64,000 nt of DNA from NCBI RefSeq assembly GCF_003003005.1, contig NZ_PVTR01000004.1:335648-399647 (forward strand), read 5' to 3'. The position numbers and the translations under genes are program-made. Positions 36,929-45,120 of this stretch are shown here, piece by piece. The DNA is from Mongoliibacter ruber (GTDB lineage Bacteria > Bacteroidota > Bacteroidia > Cytophagales > Cyclobacteriaceae). Under the pieces are notes generated by a model. The model did not search any database, was not told the DNA's origin, and worked only from the letters and a program-made list of their open reading frames with translations. Every line of letters starts with the position of its first letter. Position 1 is the first letter of the stretch.

Positions 36929-36960
36929 CAAACATAATGAACAGTGTTCAAAAAATCAAA
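36929..36960 (-). promoter_or_regulatory. Bacteroidota promoter of tetR
   Basis: On the minus strand TTTG (36957-36960) and TATGTTTG (36929-36936) are separated by 20 bp, matching the Bacteroidota -33/-7 consensus TTTG and TAnnTTTG. The operator lies in the spacer. Confidence 0.75.
36938..36950. promoter_or_regulatory. TetR operator inside tetR promoter
   Basis: TGAACAGTGTTCA is a perfect palindrome around G, between the -33 and -7 boxes. It gives direct autoregulation. Confidence 0.8.
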
Positions 36961-37076
36961 CGGTATTTGATTTTTTTTAACTAACTAACTTATAAAATTC
37001 AGTAGTAATTATTGATAAATAATTCAAAAAACAAGTGCCACAAAAGCACTTTACAACCAAGTCTCCTTTAGTTTCT

Positions 37077-37370
37077 TTACTCATAAAACACAAGATTTTC
37101 CTCAGCCACTACCTGCCATCTTTTTTGCCTGTGTTTGTAAAACCTTTTGGCAAATGAGGTGATCATACCTGTCAATAGGCCACCATAAATCGTGATGGAG
37201 TCTTCATAATATATTTTTCCATCTCCTAGGTCTTTCATGATCACATTGTGATTCCAGACCTTGGCTCCCCTATCCCATTCTTTGCTAGCTATGGTATGGT
37301 TTTCATCATCGATTTTCTCAATATATAGATAGTGTGTTCCACCAAAAGGAATAAATCCAAATACCCTTAT
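37077..37370 (-). pseudogene. C-terminal remnant of an SRPBCC-like protein
   Basis: The frame is open for 97 codons and ends at TAA (37077-37079), but it begins right after a TGA and has no usable start. The peptide (VFGFIPFGGTHYLYIEKID, then SKEWDRGAKVWNHNVIMKDLGDG, then FAKRFYKHRQKRWQ) resembles the C-terminal two thirds of small SRPBCC-type ligand-binding proteins. The N-terminal ~50 residues are missing. An ATG in another frame at 37374 could point to a frameshift as well as a 5' deletion. Confidence 0.6.
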
Positions 37371-37383
37371 TCATTTTTATAAG

Positions 37384-37962
37384 TTAACTCCCTTTTAATT
37401 TCTCACCCCTTGAAGCAAGGACTGCAATTTGTTCAATTCTTGAGACTCTGGTTTTCTCCGTTTTGGCAAGTTTGATATACCTTAACACAAACCTTTTGCT
37501 GGAATCATTGATGGCGTAGAAAAATTCAGTGGCTCCTTCATATTTCTTCAATGCTTTTTGCAAGTCTTCGGGAACAACCAAATTGTCAACATCCTCCATA
37601 AAATCCCATAAGCCAGCCTGCTTAGAAAGCTCAATGGATCTAAAGCCTGCATCTTGCATTTTCCCTTCTTCAATCAATTTGGCTGCTCGGTCTTTGTAAG
37701 TCTTTGCCCAATGCTCCACTTTCCTAGGGGATATCAGCTGCATTGTTTTATTGTCATCCAATTTTCTCCTGATCCCGTCTATCCAACCAAAACATAACAA
37801 CTCGTCAAGCACCTCAGAAGTGGAGAGGTATTTTTCCGGAACTGTTTTCTTAAAGGTGACTAGCCATACGCTTTCTTTTTGACCATGGTGCTGTTGCAGC
37901 CATGCTCTCAGTTCCTGACTGGAAGAGACTTGGACTTTATGGAAGTTTTCGGTTTGGATCAT
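37384..37962 (-). CDS. YdeI/OmpD-associated family protein
   Basis: A 192-residue cytoplasmic protein of the YdeI/OmpD-associated family. It has the conserved SVWLVTFKK, ELLCFGWIDGIRRKLDD and PRKVEHWAKTYKDRAAKLIEEGKM blocks in the first 120 residues and the C-terminal AINDSSKRFVLRYIKLAKTEKTRVSRIEQIAVLASRGEK. Family members have been linked to bacteriocin or peptide protection, but the mechanism is unclear. It lies alone, 13 bp from the SRPBCC remnant. Confidence 0.9.
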   Translation of the reverse strand: MIQTENFHKVQVSSSQELRAWLQQHHGQKESVWLVTFKKTVPEKYLSTSEVLDELLCFGWIDGIRRKLDDNKTMQLISPRKVEHWAKTYKDRAAKLIEEGKMQDAGFRSIELSKQAGLWDFMEDVDNLVVPEDLQKALKKYEGATEFFYAINDSSKRFVLRYIKLAKTEKTRVSRIEQIAVLASRGEKLKGS

Positions 37963-38318
37963 GAAAGCCTAACTACTGGAATTTTTATTTTGTTCATGGC
38001 ATCACCTGAAGGTGTCCACCCGACATGTTTTTTTATTTTCCCATCATGTAGGTGAACTTTATCACTCTTTTGAAAGAGATTCCAATACGCAATTTCCCAC
38101 TTCTAATTTAGCCAAACAGCTTTCTCCCTTTCCACAAATTATGGAAAATCGGCAGGCTTTCTGCCTATTAACTTTTCTGCCCAAAGGGAGGTGGGTAGAG
38201 GTTTTTGAAGTCGGGGCAAATAATGCAGCATGATCATGACTAGGATAAATGGAGTGGACAAACCTTCCTTTCTTTTTTGAATGAAAAAAGAAACCAAGTC
38301 GGGGGAAATAAAATCATA
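37963..38318. other. 356-bp spacer, nothing firm
   Basis: No gene is supported. A short plus-strand frame at 38012-38233 has no coding character. An A/T-only hairpin, TTTCTTTTTT / AAAAAAGAAA, at 38269-38293 lies just past the COG0523 gene and could be a weak terminator. Confidence 0.5.
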
Positions 38319-39272
38319 TCAATTCGGTATAGGCTGCTTTAAAAAAGCTTTGTGAATCAGTCTTTGCAGTCCTTTACGGTCTATATCTCTACCAATAAAA
38401 ACCATTATCAATTCCGGACTTTTCTCCCCTTCAGGTAAGGGATTGATTGTAAGTTTATTCCCTGTGGATTGTACCAAAACAGGATTTTCTTCTCCGGTTA
38501 ACCTTACGAATCCTTTGATCCTATAAATTTGATGATAATGTAGAAAAATGGACATAGAGAGCGTGACATAAAGTTGGGTCCTATCAAATTCACCAGGAAC
38601 TTCAATAGCTATACTTTTCATACGATGCCCATCCTCTATTAAAGGATATTCCCCAATTTGATCACTGATTTTTGAAGGTAGGTGTTTGTCTTCCAATAAG
38701 GAAGATTCAATTTCACCAAAAACCGTATTTGATAATTTAGCAAAAGGATTAATCCTTCCAATTTGTGAGGAAATATTAGAGATGTAGCTTTTCTGAACCA
38801 AATCACTCTTATTGATCAATATGATATCAGAAGAAATGATTTGCCTGTACATTTCTGGTACTTCTTTGACACGATCTTCAAAGTTTTCCGCATCGACCAA
38901 ACATATTATTTGTTGAAGGTCAAAATACTTCATCACATCTTCTCTTTTAAATATAGATGCCAGTTGGCCTGCATCGGCTACCCCCGAGGCCTCAATAAAT
39001 AAGTTGTTAGGCAAGTTTTTCGCTTGGATCATCTGTTCCAATACGGCAACCAATTCCCCATCCAGTGAACAGCATATACATCCATTGTTCAATTCAAAAA
39101 GTTCTTGATAGTTTTTAGTGACTAAATTCCCATCCACTGATACTTTTCCAAACTCATTCTCAATCACATAGTTTAACGCATCTTTTTTTAATTCCAACAG
39201 GTAATTTAGAAGCGTGGTTTTCCCAGCACCTAAAAATCCAGTAAGAATATAGGTAGTTATTCTTTTCTGCAT
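38319..39272 (-). CDS. COG0523 (CobW/Zn chaperone-like) GTPase
   Basis: A 317-residue G3E GTPase of the COG0523 group. Walker A TGFLGAGKTT lies near residue 10, the metal-binding motif CICC near 65, and the guanine-specificity motif NKSD near 154. The CobW C-terminal domain follows (about 220-317). Such proteins insert or deliver Zn, Co or Fe; ZNG1/YeiR-type members act under zinc starvation. The ATG at 39272 (MQKRITTYIL) is preferred over an upstream one at 39353 because the upstream choice would place a perfect Zur/Fur-type box inside the coding region. Confidence 0.9.
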   Translation of the reverse strand: MQKRITTYILTGFLGAGKTTLLNYLLELKKDALNYVIENEFGKVSVDGNLVTKNYQELFELNNGCICCSLDGELVAVLEQMIQAKNLPNNLFIEASGVADAGQLASIFKREDVMKYFDLQQIICLVDAENFEDRVKEVPEMYRQIISSDIILINKSDLVQKSYISNISSQIGRINPFAKLSNTVFGEIESSLLEDKHLPSKISDQIGEYPLIEDGHRMKSIAIEVPGEFDRTQLYVTLSMSIFLHYHQIYRIKGFVRLTGEENPVLVQSTGNKLTINPLPEGEKSPELIMVFIGRDIDRKGLQRLIHKAFLKQPIPN

Positions 39273-39309
39273 CGTTTTTTTTAGCAATCTAGAAGATTTA
39301 AATACTATT

Positions 39310-39324
39310 TGCAACATTGTTGCA
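39310..39324. promoter_or_regulatory. Zur/Fur-type 7-1-7 operator
   Basis: TGCAACATTGTTGCA is a perfect 7-1-7 inverted repeat, 37 bp upstream of the COG0523 start and 46 bp from the divergent lipoprotein remnant. Fur-family regulators bind 7-1-7 sites; with a COG0523 gene, Zur is the likely regulator. No zur gene is visible here. Confidence 0.65.
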
Positions 39325-39370
39325 TTAATATGTTCACCCTTCACTTTTGCCAATAAATCAAAATTAGTTT

Positions 39371-39631
39371 ATGAAAAAGTGTTATTTGCTGACCTTAGCA
39401 TTGTTGATGACGATTATTTGGAGATATCAAGAAAAAAAAGATCCTTTTGTAGAATTGCCTCTATTTGAATAAACGGAGAGGGAGTATATAGAATCAGTCA
39501 TTTGGAGTCATTATTTGAATGTAAGGCTCATGAATCCAACATCAGGATTAAACACTTTAAAAACAGTGGCCGTAATGGATGCTCCACAAAATACTATCAA
39601 GTTTATGCGGATAGGGATTAGAGTAAAATAA
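39371..39631 (+). pseudogene. lipoprotein-like gene broken by an in-frame stop
   Basis: An ATG at 39371 opens a signal-like sequence (MKKCYLLTLALLMTIIW followed by RYQEKKDPFVELPLFE) that stops at TAA 39470. The same frame then runs another 52 codons (EYIESVIWSHYLNVRLMNP...) to TAA 39629. The lipobox cysteine expected before QEKKD is replaced by Tyr, as if a Ser-Cys or similar pair had mutated. It is divergent from the COG0523 gene and shares the Zur-type box, so it was perhaps a zinc-regulated surface protein. A functional 33-residue peptide cannot be excluded. Confidence 0.45.
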
Positions 39632-39728
39632 TTATCAGGAAGTGCTTAAAGTAAATAGTTTATAACGATGTCACTGACTTTTTTTTTAATAAAAAAAGAA
39701 CTTATTTGAGTAGATAAACTAAAACAAG

Positions 39729-40088
39729 ATGAAAAAACTCTATTTCTTAACAGCTATCTTATTCCTTTTTCTTTTCTCAGGAGTTATGGCCATGGACAAT
39801 GACAAGCTTATCGGCACCTGGGAGGTAACTGTACAGGACACACCTCAGGGAACAGTGAATGTCCATCTGACGATTGAAAAAGAAGATGGGAAAATGAAAG
39901 CCAAATTCAAGCAAGTGGGATCCGACCAAGAAACCAGTACCACTGTAAGTGAACAGGATAATGGAATCACACTATATTTCTTTGCTGAGGGATATGACCT
40001 GTACATGACCGTAAAACCTGATGGGGATGATGCTGTCTCGGGTTATTTGGTTGATCAATTCCCTGTAATGGGAAAACGGATCAAGTAA
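39729..40088 (+). CDS. small secreted lipocalin-like protein
   Basis: A 119-residue protein with a signal peptide (hydrophobic residues 6-20, cleavage after VMA). The mature part (DNDKLIGTWEVTVQDTPQGTVNVHLTIEKEDGKMKAKF) has the start of a small beta-barrel similar to lipocalin-like or DUF4488-type proteins, with the GTWEV motif. It is probably periplasmic and binds an unknown ligand. It stands alone and is followed by a good terminator. Confidence 0.8.
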   Translation: MKKLYFLTAILFLFLFSGVMAMDNDKLIGTWEVTVQDTPQGTVNVHLTIEKEDGKMKAKFKQVGSDQETSTTVSEQDNGITLYFFAEGYDLYMTVKPDGDDAVSGYLVDQFPVMGKRIK

Positions 40089-40142
40089 TTAATTTTATCA
40101 ATTCTTGCAAATTTTGGTGATTTTGACACCAAAACGCAAAAG

Positions 40143-40173
40143 AGCCCGTATCTCATCGATACAGGCTTTTTTT
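40143..40173 (+). terminator. intrinsic terminator of the lipocalin-like gene
   Basis: A 10-bp stem, AGCCCGTATC / GATACAGGCT (one mismatch), loop TCATC, followed by T6. Confidence 0.8.
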
Positions 40174-40532
40174 GATAAAGTTTGTAAAAGTGAATTGAAA
40201 AGGGTTGGCGGCAACAGAGGTTACTCGGAAGTGATCTCACAGTAAGGAACTATCATTCAATTTCTTTTCTAAAGGTCTTTGTTATCCAGTTTGGCGCCAG
40301 TACAGAGTCTTCAAATAAAGAATAATATCCTGACATTTATTTATCAATAACATAGGTGCCAGAAAAAATATTTCGCTGATCATCTGATTCTTGATATTGA
40401 TGTAGAATGGCTTGGGTTCGAGACAGATTGAAATATTTGACTTTTAGTTTATATTTCAAAAAGAGTTGAACTAAAAGTTAGGAGAGACTTTTTTCACAAT
40501 CTGCTTTCAGTGGAATACTTAAAAGAAACTAA
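40174..40532 (+). promoter_or_regulatory. leader region of the EreA-like gene with inverted repeat
   Basis: No gene is seen. A perfect 10-bp inverted repeat, ACTTTTAGTT (40440-40449) and AACTAAAAGT (40469-40478), lies about 55 bp upstream of the ATG. TATATTTC (one mismatch to TAnnTTTG) at 40450-40457 lies between its arms, with ATTG 19 bp upstream, so promoter and inverted repeat overlap as in a repressed gene. Confidence 0.45.
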
Positions 40533-41759
40533 TTGAAAATGAAATCAATCAAAAATGTAGGTAACCTGTTTATAAAAACATTTTTTGTAATATCCATACT
40601 CCTAAGTAGTCAGCTTTTTGCCCAAGTTGAACTAACCTCTGAAATGATGGAGGAATATGCCTTTCGTTTTACCATTGATAAAGAAAATAGTCTTAGTCAA
40701 AATGCTAAAGAAAAATGGATTTCTTATATAAGTGACAATCAATTTGTAGGTTTAGCAGAAATACATAAATCTGTTCAGAAAAGTGTATTTACTACAGCTA
40801 TTTTGAGTGTGTTAAATGAAAAAGGCTTTAACAATTTTGCATTGGAAGTGGGGCCTAACTCAGCTAAAATCCTCAATGAATTTGCAAATTCCAGCAGTAT
40901 TAAAAATGACATTAGGTCATTAAACAGGTACTATGGAAAAAGGAATAAACCCCCTATCATTTTTATCAACAAAAAATATGACGCTCTTTTTATACAAAAA
41001 GCATTCGATTTGGATTACAATATATGGGGGTTAGACCAAGAATTCGTTTATGCCCCTGAAATGCTTTTGGATAGGCTCTTAGCCCTTCAAACTAAACCGA
41101 ATAGTCAACAAAAAGCTTGTTATGACGAAGCAAAAAAAATGATAAAGAAATATGGGTTTAGGAAAAAAGTTAACGGCGAGTTTTTAGCTTGTTGGTATCA
41201 ATCCAACCAACTCATTAATGATTGTTTGGACGCTTTAGGAGGAATTCCTGAGACAGAAAAAATTGTCGCTGACCTTAGAGAAAGTTGGGATATCCATTGT
41301 AAGTCGGCAACAGGCGTGGGAAGTAATCAACAGAGAGCGAATTATATGAAACAGAATTTCGAATATTTCTACAACACCCAAGAAGAATCAAAGCCCAAAG
41401 TATTTTTTAAATTCGGAAGTGTACATTTAACAAGAGGAATATCTCCGTTTGGAGTTGACGATTTGGGTAAATTCCTTACAAAAAAAGCTGAGGATAATGG
41501 GACAGGTTTTCTATCTATTCGCCAAATGGTTGCTTATCGAAATGGGAAAAGTTTAATCGGGAAGTCGGGTTGGGAGTCTGTAGGGATGTTTTTACAACTT
41601 GGCAAAAAGGATGAGTGGACGGTTGTTGATTTAAGACCATTAAGAGAACAGCTTATCAAAAACTTAATAAAAACAAATGAACAATATACTTTTGAATTAC
41701 TAAATTATGACTTGCTTTTATTGCCCCCAAATGACAGTTATGATAAGGTAAATTACTGA
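40533..41759 (+). CDS. secreted EreA/ChaN-like protein
   Basis: A 408-residue exported protein with a signal peptide (residues 1-32, cleavage after LFA). The sequence has the outline of the EreA/ChaN-like fold: FVGLAEIHKSVQKSVFT near residue 72, FALEVGPNS near 104, YNIWGLDQEF near 165 and FFKFGSVHLTRG near 290, where erythromycin-esterase-like proteins place their GExxH and later His residues. Here the first motif is AEIH, so two likely catalytic residues (Glu, His) are kept. The substrate is unknown; antibiotic inactivation should not be assumed. Confidence 0.6.
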   Translation: MKMKSIKNVGNLFIKTFFVISILLSSQLFAQVELTSEMMEEYAFRFTIDKENSLSQNAKEKWISYISDNQFVGLAEIHKSVQKSVFTTAILSVLNEKGFNNFALEVGPNSAKILNEFANSSSIKNDIRSLNRYYGKRNKPPIIFINKKYDALFIQKAFDLDYNIWGLDQEFVYAPEMLLDRLLALQTKPNSQQKACYDEAKKMIKKYGFRKKVNGEFLACWYQSNQLINDCLDALGGIPETEKIVADLRESWDIHCKSATGVGSNQQRANYMKQNFEYFYNTQEESKPKVFFKFGSVHLTRGISPFGVDDLGKFLTKKAEDNGTGFLSIRQMVAYRNGKSLIGKSGWESVGMFLQLGKKDEWTVVDLRPLREQLIKNLIKTNEQYTFELLNYDLLLLPPNDSYDKVNY

Positions 41760-42363
41760 ATACAAATCCTTCATAAACAGAAAACCAGCCACTAATAATT
41801 AGAAGGCCGTTAACTACAAATCCACGATGCGCCTCTCACACCACTGCACCTAATATTTATCGAGGATATAGGCATATGGGTCTTCCCAATTTTTAACGGG
41901 AGTTGTTCCCCAGATTTTAGGTTCCGATTTGAGGTAATCGGAAATCGAGCAAACAATTAAACTTACACCTAGGAAAAACTCATTATGCGAGATTCCATGT
42001 TGCCGTTAAAAAACAATTTAACATACATGATCAGAATCGGACTTTGGGCAACTGCCCATCCTCCTTTCCTACCTCCACTACAGTCTGGCTCCTTCGCTAA
42101 AAATTTCCATTGGGACATTTTCTTGAAGCTCGGCCCTTCCATGCATATCCATGATCTTGATCCACTCCCATTCTTATCACATTTTCACGTTTCCGCTCGG
42201 GCTTTTTCTCCCGAAAGTTTTCGGAACCAGATACAGTAGCGAAGTCAGTTTATTCACAATGAGTTTATTTTTTAAAGGTGTTCATGAATGCTGTGCATTT
42301 CTCAACCACTTATCGATTGATTTGTATCCATGCGACCAACTCCATCTTGTACGGCATGGATTT
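41760..42363. other. 604-bp decayed intergenic region
   Basis: No intact gene. On the minus strand a 51-codon frame at 41850-42005 has protein-like composition (HNEFFLGVSLIVCSISDYLK, then IWGTTPVKNWEDPYAYILDKY) and begins directly after a stop, so it may be a gene fragment of unknown family. A dispersed repeat copy lies at 42088-42130. Confidence 0.45.
42088..42130 (-). repeat. dispersed repeat, copy 1
   Basis: On the minus strand this reads AAAATGTCCCA followed by TGGAAATTTTTAGCGAAG. About 27 of 30 core bases match copy 2 at 48131-48175 on the other strand. Confidence 0.7.
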
Positions 42364-42822
42364 TCATTTAGGCCGGTATTCTTCCAAGTTTGAAGGTAAA
42401 AGTTGATACAGATCTTTTTGCTTATGGGACTGAGTTCTTTTGAACAAATCCTTGAGCCAATCGGACTCATTGAATATATTCTTTTTGCGACTTGCTAAAA
42501 TGACTATGAATTTTTCAAAATCCAATCCTGCTTTGGCATTTACATCGATCAACCCAGTTTCCGGTTCTTCCTCAGAAGCCTTAAAATCTTCTTTGATTTT
42601 TTTAATGATGGGTTCAGGATTTTTGCCTTCATGATTGGCTGTATCACGAATAAGCCTTTCTTCTTTTGAAGAGAAATTTGCATCCTTCAATGCAGCAGCA
42701 ATGGCATCTTCCATGCTTTTCTGATCCAGTGAAGGAGACCTCTCCTTTCCGAGCATCCAAACTCCTGAACCTACGGCTACAACTCCACAAATAATTAATG
42801 TTATTGCAAACATGCGTGACAT
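42364..42822 (-). CDS. hypothetical protein with one membrane helix
   Basis: A 152-residue protein with an N-terminal membrane segment (MFAITLIICGVVAVGSGVW) and a charged soluble part. The segment NAKAGLDFEKFIVILASRK near residue 93 weakly recalls the start of nuclease-like domains (GxxFEKxIV), but the catalytic part would then be missing, so the gene may be truncated. It lies in a region full of gene remnants. The ATG at 42822 is followed by another at 42813 that gives a better signal-anchor. Confidence 0.5.
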   Translation of the reverse strand: MSRMFAITLIICGVVAVGSGVWMLGKERSPSLDQKSMEDAIAAALKDANFSSKEERLIRDTANHEGKNPEPIIKKIKEDFKASEEEPETGLIDVNAKAGLDFEKFIVILASRKKNIFNESDWLKDLFKRTQSHKQKDLYQLLPSNLEEYRPK

Positions 42823-42994
42823 ATTTATTCGACTGATTTAAAAAATTCAAATTAAGGATATTTTCCAAGCCAATCTTTTCAATTGGAGCACCAAAAGAAG
42901 AATTTAAAAATGAAGAAGAAGGTACAGAAGCCTCCTTGAATGAAACTTCAATAGATTCACCCTGTTTCAATACTTCTTTAGGTAAAGATAGAAA
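42823..42994 (-). pseudogene. DUF4325 (STAS-like) gene fragment
   Basis: A minus-strand frame opening after a TGA at 42995 encodes LKQGESIEVSFKEASVPSSS, then FLNSSFGAPIEKIGLENI, matching the core of DUF4325 STAS-like proteins (VPSSSFLN, FG..IEK.GLE). There is no ATG, the N-terminal part is absent and the frame runs into the next gene out of phase. It is a remnant of a longer gene. Confidence 0.5.
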
Positions 42995-43058
42995 TCATTT
43001 CCAGTATGATTCGTAAAGGTCTCCTTGACGATATGTACAACTCTAATCAACCTATAAA

Positions 43059-43448
43059 TTATTTCACCAACTCCTGACTACCATTCAATTCATAAGGCTG
43101 TATCAAAACCTCTACTGGCAATCTTAAGAGTTCATGAAGATTTCTGATCATATCAATGGTTAGAGCCCGTTTACGGTTGAGTACAAGACTAACCGTAGTC
43201 TTACTACCAATAGCAGGAATCAAGTCTTTATCTTTTAGCCCTTTCATTTCCATGGCTTCTTTGATAGCAGTGATAGGCTCAGGTAAAGCGATAGGATAGT
43301 GCTCTTTTTCATATTTATCTATAAGTGTGACCAATAGTTCTGCCTCCATTCCTTCAGGACTATCTGGATTGGCATTAAATATTGAAGAAAGTCTCTTTAA
43401 AGCTTTTTCGTATTCTTGGGTTGTGGTGATGGGTTTGTTCCAATGCAT
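43059..43448 (-). CDS. higA: HigA-type antitoxin / HTH protein (orphan)
   Basis: A 129-residue protein of the COG5499/HigA type: the N-terminal TTTQEYEKALKRLSSIFNANPDSPEGMEAELL and the middle PITAIKEAMEMKGLKDKDLIPAIGSKTTVSLVLNRKRALTIDMIRNLHELLRLP with a clear HTH are diagnostic. HigA normally neutralises a HigB ribonuclease encoded just upstream, but no HigB-like frame lies within reach on either side, so it appears to be orphan. An operator-like inverted repeat is in front of the gene. Confidence 0.85.
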   Translation of the reverse strand: MHWNKPITTTQEYEKALKRLSSIFNANPDSPEGMEAELLVTLIDKYEKEHYPIALPEPITAIKEAMEMKGLKDKDLIPAIGSKTTVSLVLNRKRALTIDMIRNLHELLRLPVEVLIQPYELNGSQELVK

Positions 43449-43463
43449 GAATGGAGGATTTTC

Positions 43464-43491
43464 AATACTTATTCAATACTCAATAAGTATT
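43464..43491. promoter_or_regulatory. inverted repeat, likely HigA operator
   Basis: AATACTTATT and AATAAGTATT are perfect 10-bp arms around 8 bases, 16 bp upstream of the higA ATG. HigA-type antitoxins autoregulate through such sites. Confidence 0.6.
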
Positions 43492-43510
43492 CATTATACT
43501 GATCTTCACT

Positions 43511-43867
43511 TTGAAAAGAAAACCAAAATTCAAAAGCAGGATCATCATTCAAACTGCAAAGGATAGCTATTTTCTTCCTGTCGAATCCATTGCTTATTTT
43601 CTTGCGGAGACAGGAGTCGTCAAAGCCATTGATATAGAAGGCAAAAGTCACCTTTTAGGCCTCACCACATTGAAAGACATTGCAACAGAGATCAATCCTG
43701 AGCTATTTTTTCGAATCAACCGAGCTGAGTTGGTTTCCAAGGCTGCTATCCTTCGCATGGAGCGCTATGGCAAAAACAGTCTGGCCATAAAGGTAAAAGG
43801 TTCAGACAAAAAACTGATCAGTAGTCAGGCAAATACAGCAGCTTTCAAAAATTGGGTGGAGAGCTAA
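43511..43867 (+). pseudogene. LytTR DNA-binding domain, truncated response regulator
   Basis: A 118-residue frame beginning at TTG, with no ATG. It is a complete LytTR domain (RIIIQTAKDSYFLPVESIAYFLAETGVVKAI, then LFFRINRAELVSKAAI) preceded by the basic linker KRKPKFKSR that normally follows a receiver domain. The receiver is gone and the frame is closed by TAA at 43484. It is most likely the 3' part of a response-regulator gene; expression as a stand-alone LytTR regulator is possible. Confidence 0.6.
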
Positions 43868-44187
43868 GGTAAACAGAGTTTAGGAAAACGTCGGGCAATC
43901 TTTTTGATATTAGCCACTTCATTGGAAGGTTCACTTTCGGTCATTTTTTCTTGTTTACCTGACTGTTTATAGAGCCTTTTCTTCTATCGCTTCACAAACC
44001 TTATTCACCGTAGACCATTCGAGAAGAAAAGCAAGGAATGAGCAATCAGGAAAAATCCTGCTTAACATTTCATATTTTTAATTTCTAAATATCAATTATT
44101 AGCTACTTTGATAATTAATAAAAATGGAATCTAAGGTGATGAGGATTTAAAATTTTATTATCCTTGAATTCTTTAAGAAATCTATAT
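43868..44187. other. 320-bp spacer
   Basis: No intact gene. Short frames on the minus strand (a 27-codon ATG frame ending at the 43868 side) may be remnants, but I recognise nothing. Confidence 0.4.
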
Positions 44188-44631
44188 ATGAATAGGGAAG
44201 ACAAATGCTTTTACTTTTGGCAAAAATGGTTGACTTATGCCAATGTACTGACCATAGGAATAGGGTTGTTGGTAGCTTTTGCAGGCAATTCCTGGGTCTT
44301 TGATTTACACAATAAATACACTATTGAAGTGTTTTTTGATGGGCAGACATTAAATCATGAGACAATGGCTCTGAAAAATTGGCTTTTTGGAATTATTGGA
44401 GGAACAATTGTAGGCTTTCATATCCTGATGGTGATGATTTCTGAAAATAGCTTCAAGAAAAAAGAGTTATGGGCTTATCAGGCCATGTGGTTGGCTCTTC
44501 TCTCCTGGTTTTTGATTGACAGCAGTATCTCCATGTACTACAAGGCTATTCACAATATCATCATCATCAATCTATTTGCCCTGATTTTGATTGGACTGCC
44601 TTTGGTAATGACAAGAAAGTATTTTTATTAA
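44188..44631 (+). CDS. four-helix integral membrane protein
   Basis: A 147-residue protein with four hydrophobic segments (near residues 15-32, 67-87, 98-112 and 120-140 of the ATG-started protein). The ATG at 44188 (MNREDKCFYFWQKW) is preferred to a TTG at 44164. It resembles small uncharacterised membrane proteins with an extracellular loop after helix 1. No functional motif is seen. It is convergent with the next lipoprotein gene and the two share the terminator region at 44684. Confidence 0.75.
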   Translation: MNREDKCFYFWQKWLTYANVLTIGIGLLVAFAGNSWVFDLHNKYTIEVFFDGQTLNHETMALKNWLFGIIGGTIVGFHILMVMISENSFKKKELWAYQAMWLALLSWFLIDSSISMYYKAIHNIIIINLFALILIGLPLVMTRKYFY

Positions 44632-44683
44632 AATCTTAAAAAAACCTAAGTCTGTTATTTTCACACTTTGAAAAAATAAAAAA

Positions 44684-44705
44684 AGGCCTGCTTCCCAGCA
44701 GGCCT
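44684..44705 (-). terminator. terminator of lipoprotein gene
   Basis: Perfect 8-bp stem AGGCCTGC / GCAGGCCT, loop TTCCCA. On the minus strand it is followed by a long T-rich run (44671-44683). The plus strand side has no T run. Confidence 0.85.
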
Positions 44706-44720
44706 GAAATTTCACTCATT

Positions 44721-44912
44721 TTAATCGATAGAATCCAATTCCGTTGGCTGAACTTCTACCTCTGCTGAATCTACTTCTGCTGAAGTCTCTTCAGGTAAAG
44801 GAACCTGTTCAGTTTGCTCCGGTTCAACCAGAGTATCTTCTGCGGTTTTGTTTCCACATGATGCCAATACTGCCATTCCGGCAACCAGCATTAAGACAAG
44901 CATTTTTTTCAT
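44721..44912 (-). CDS. small acidic lipoprotein
   Basis: A 63-residue lipoprotein starting at the ATG at 44912. The signal ends with lipobox LASC (Cys19), and the mature part is acidic and rich in Glu, Pro and Thr (EPEQTEQVPLPEETSAEVDSAEVE). It resembles the many short acidic lipoproteins of Bacteroidota with unknown role. The same frame is open further upstream to 45119, but that segment lacks coding character. Confidence 0.75.
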   Translation of the reverse strand: MKKMLVLMLVAGMAVLASCGNKTAEDTLVEPEQTEQVPLPEETSAEVDSAEVEVQPTELDSID

Positions 44913-45120
44913 TTTCAATTGGTTTAATGTCCTTCCCGGACAAAAAATACACTTCAATATGTGTGCTAACTTTTTAAGGTTTAGCGTTTTAAGCCGAATA
45001 TTTTTGAAATTATTTTTTCTATTTCCAAAAATCTCAACCCTGTCTTTTTTTCTTTTCAAAAAACCATTCCCAACACTGAAATACCTGGCCTGAATTGATA
45101 AGCTGCCAATTATGAACAAC

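Noticed and set aside
41985..42239. 84-codon plus-strand frame
   Set aside because: Covers a dispersed repeat whose second copy is also read by a chance frame; no coding character.
43469..43651. Minus-strand frame upstream of higA as HigB toxin
   Set aside because: No RelE/HigB motif, and it is the complement of the LytTR coding sequence.
44721..45119. 132-codon version of the small lipoprotein gene
   Set aside because: The N-terminal 69 residues lack coding character; the lipoprotein signal starts at the ATG at 44912.
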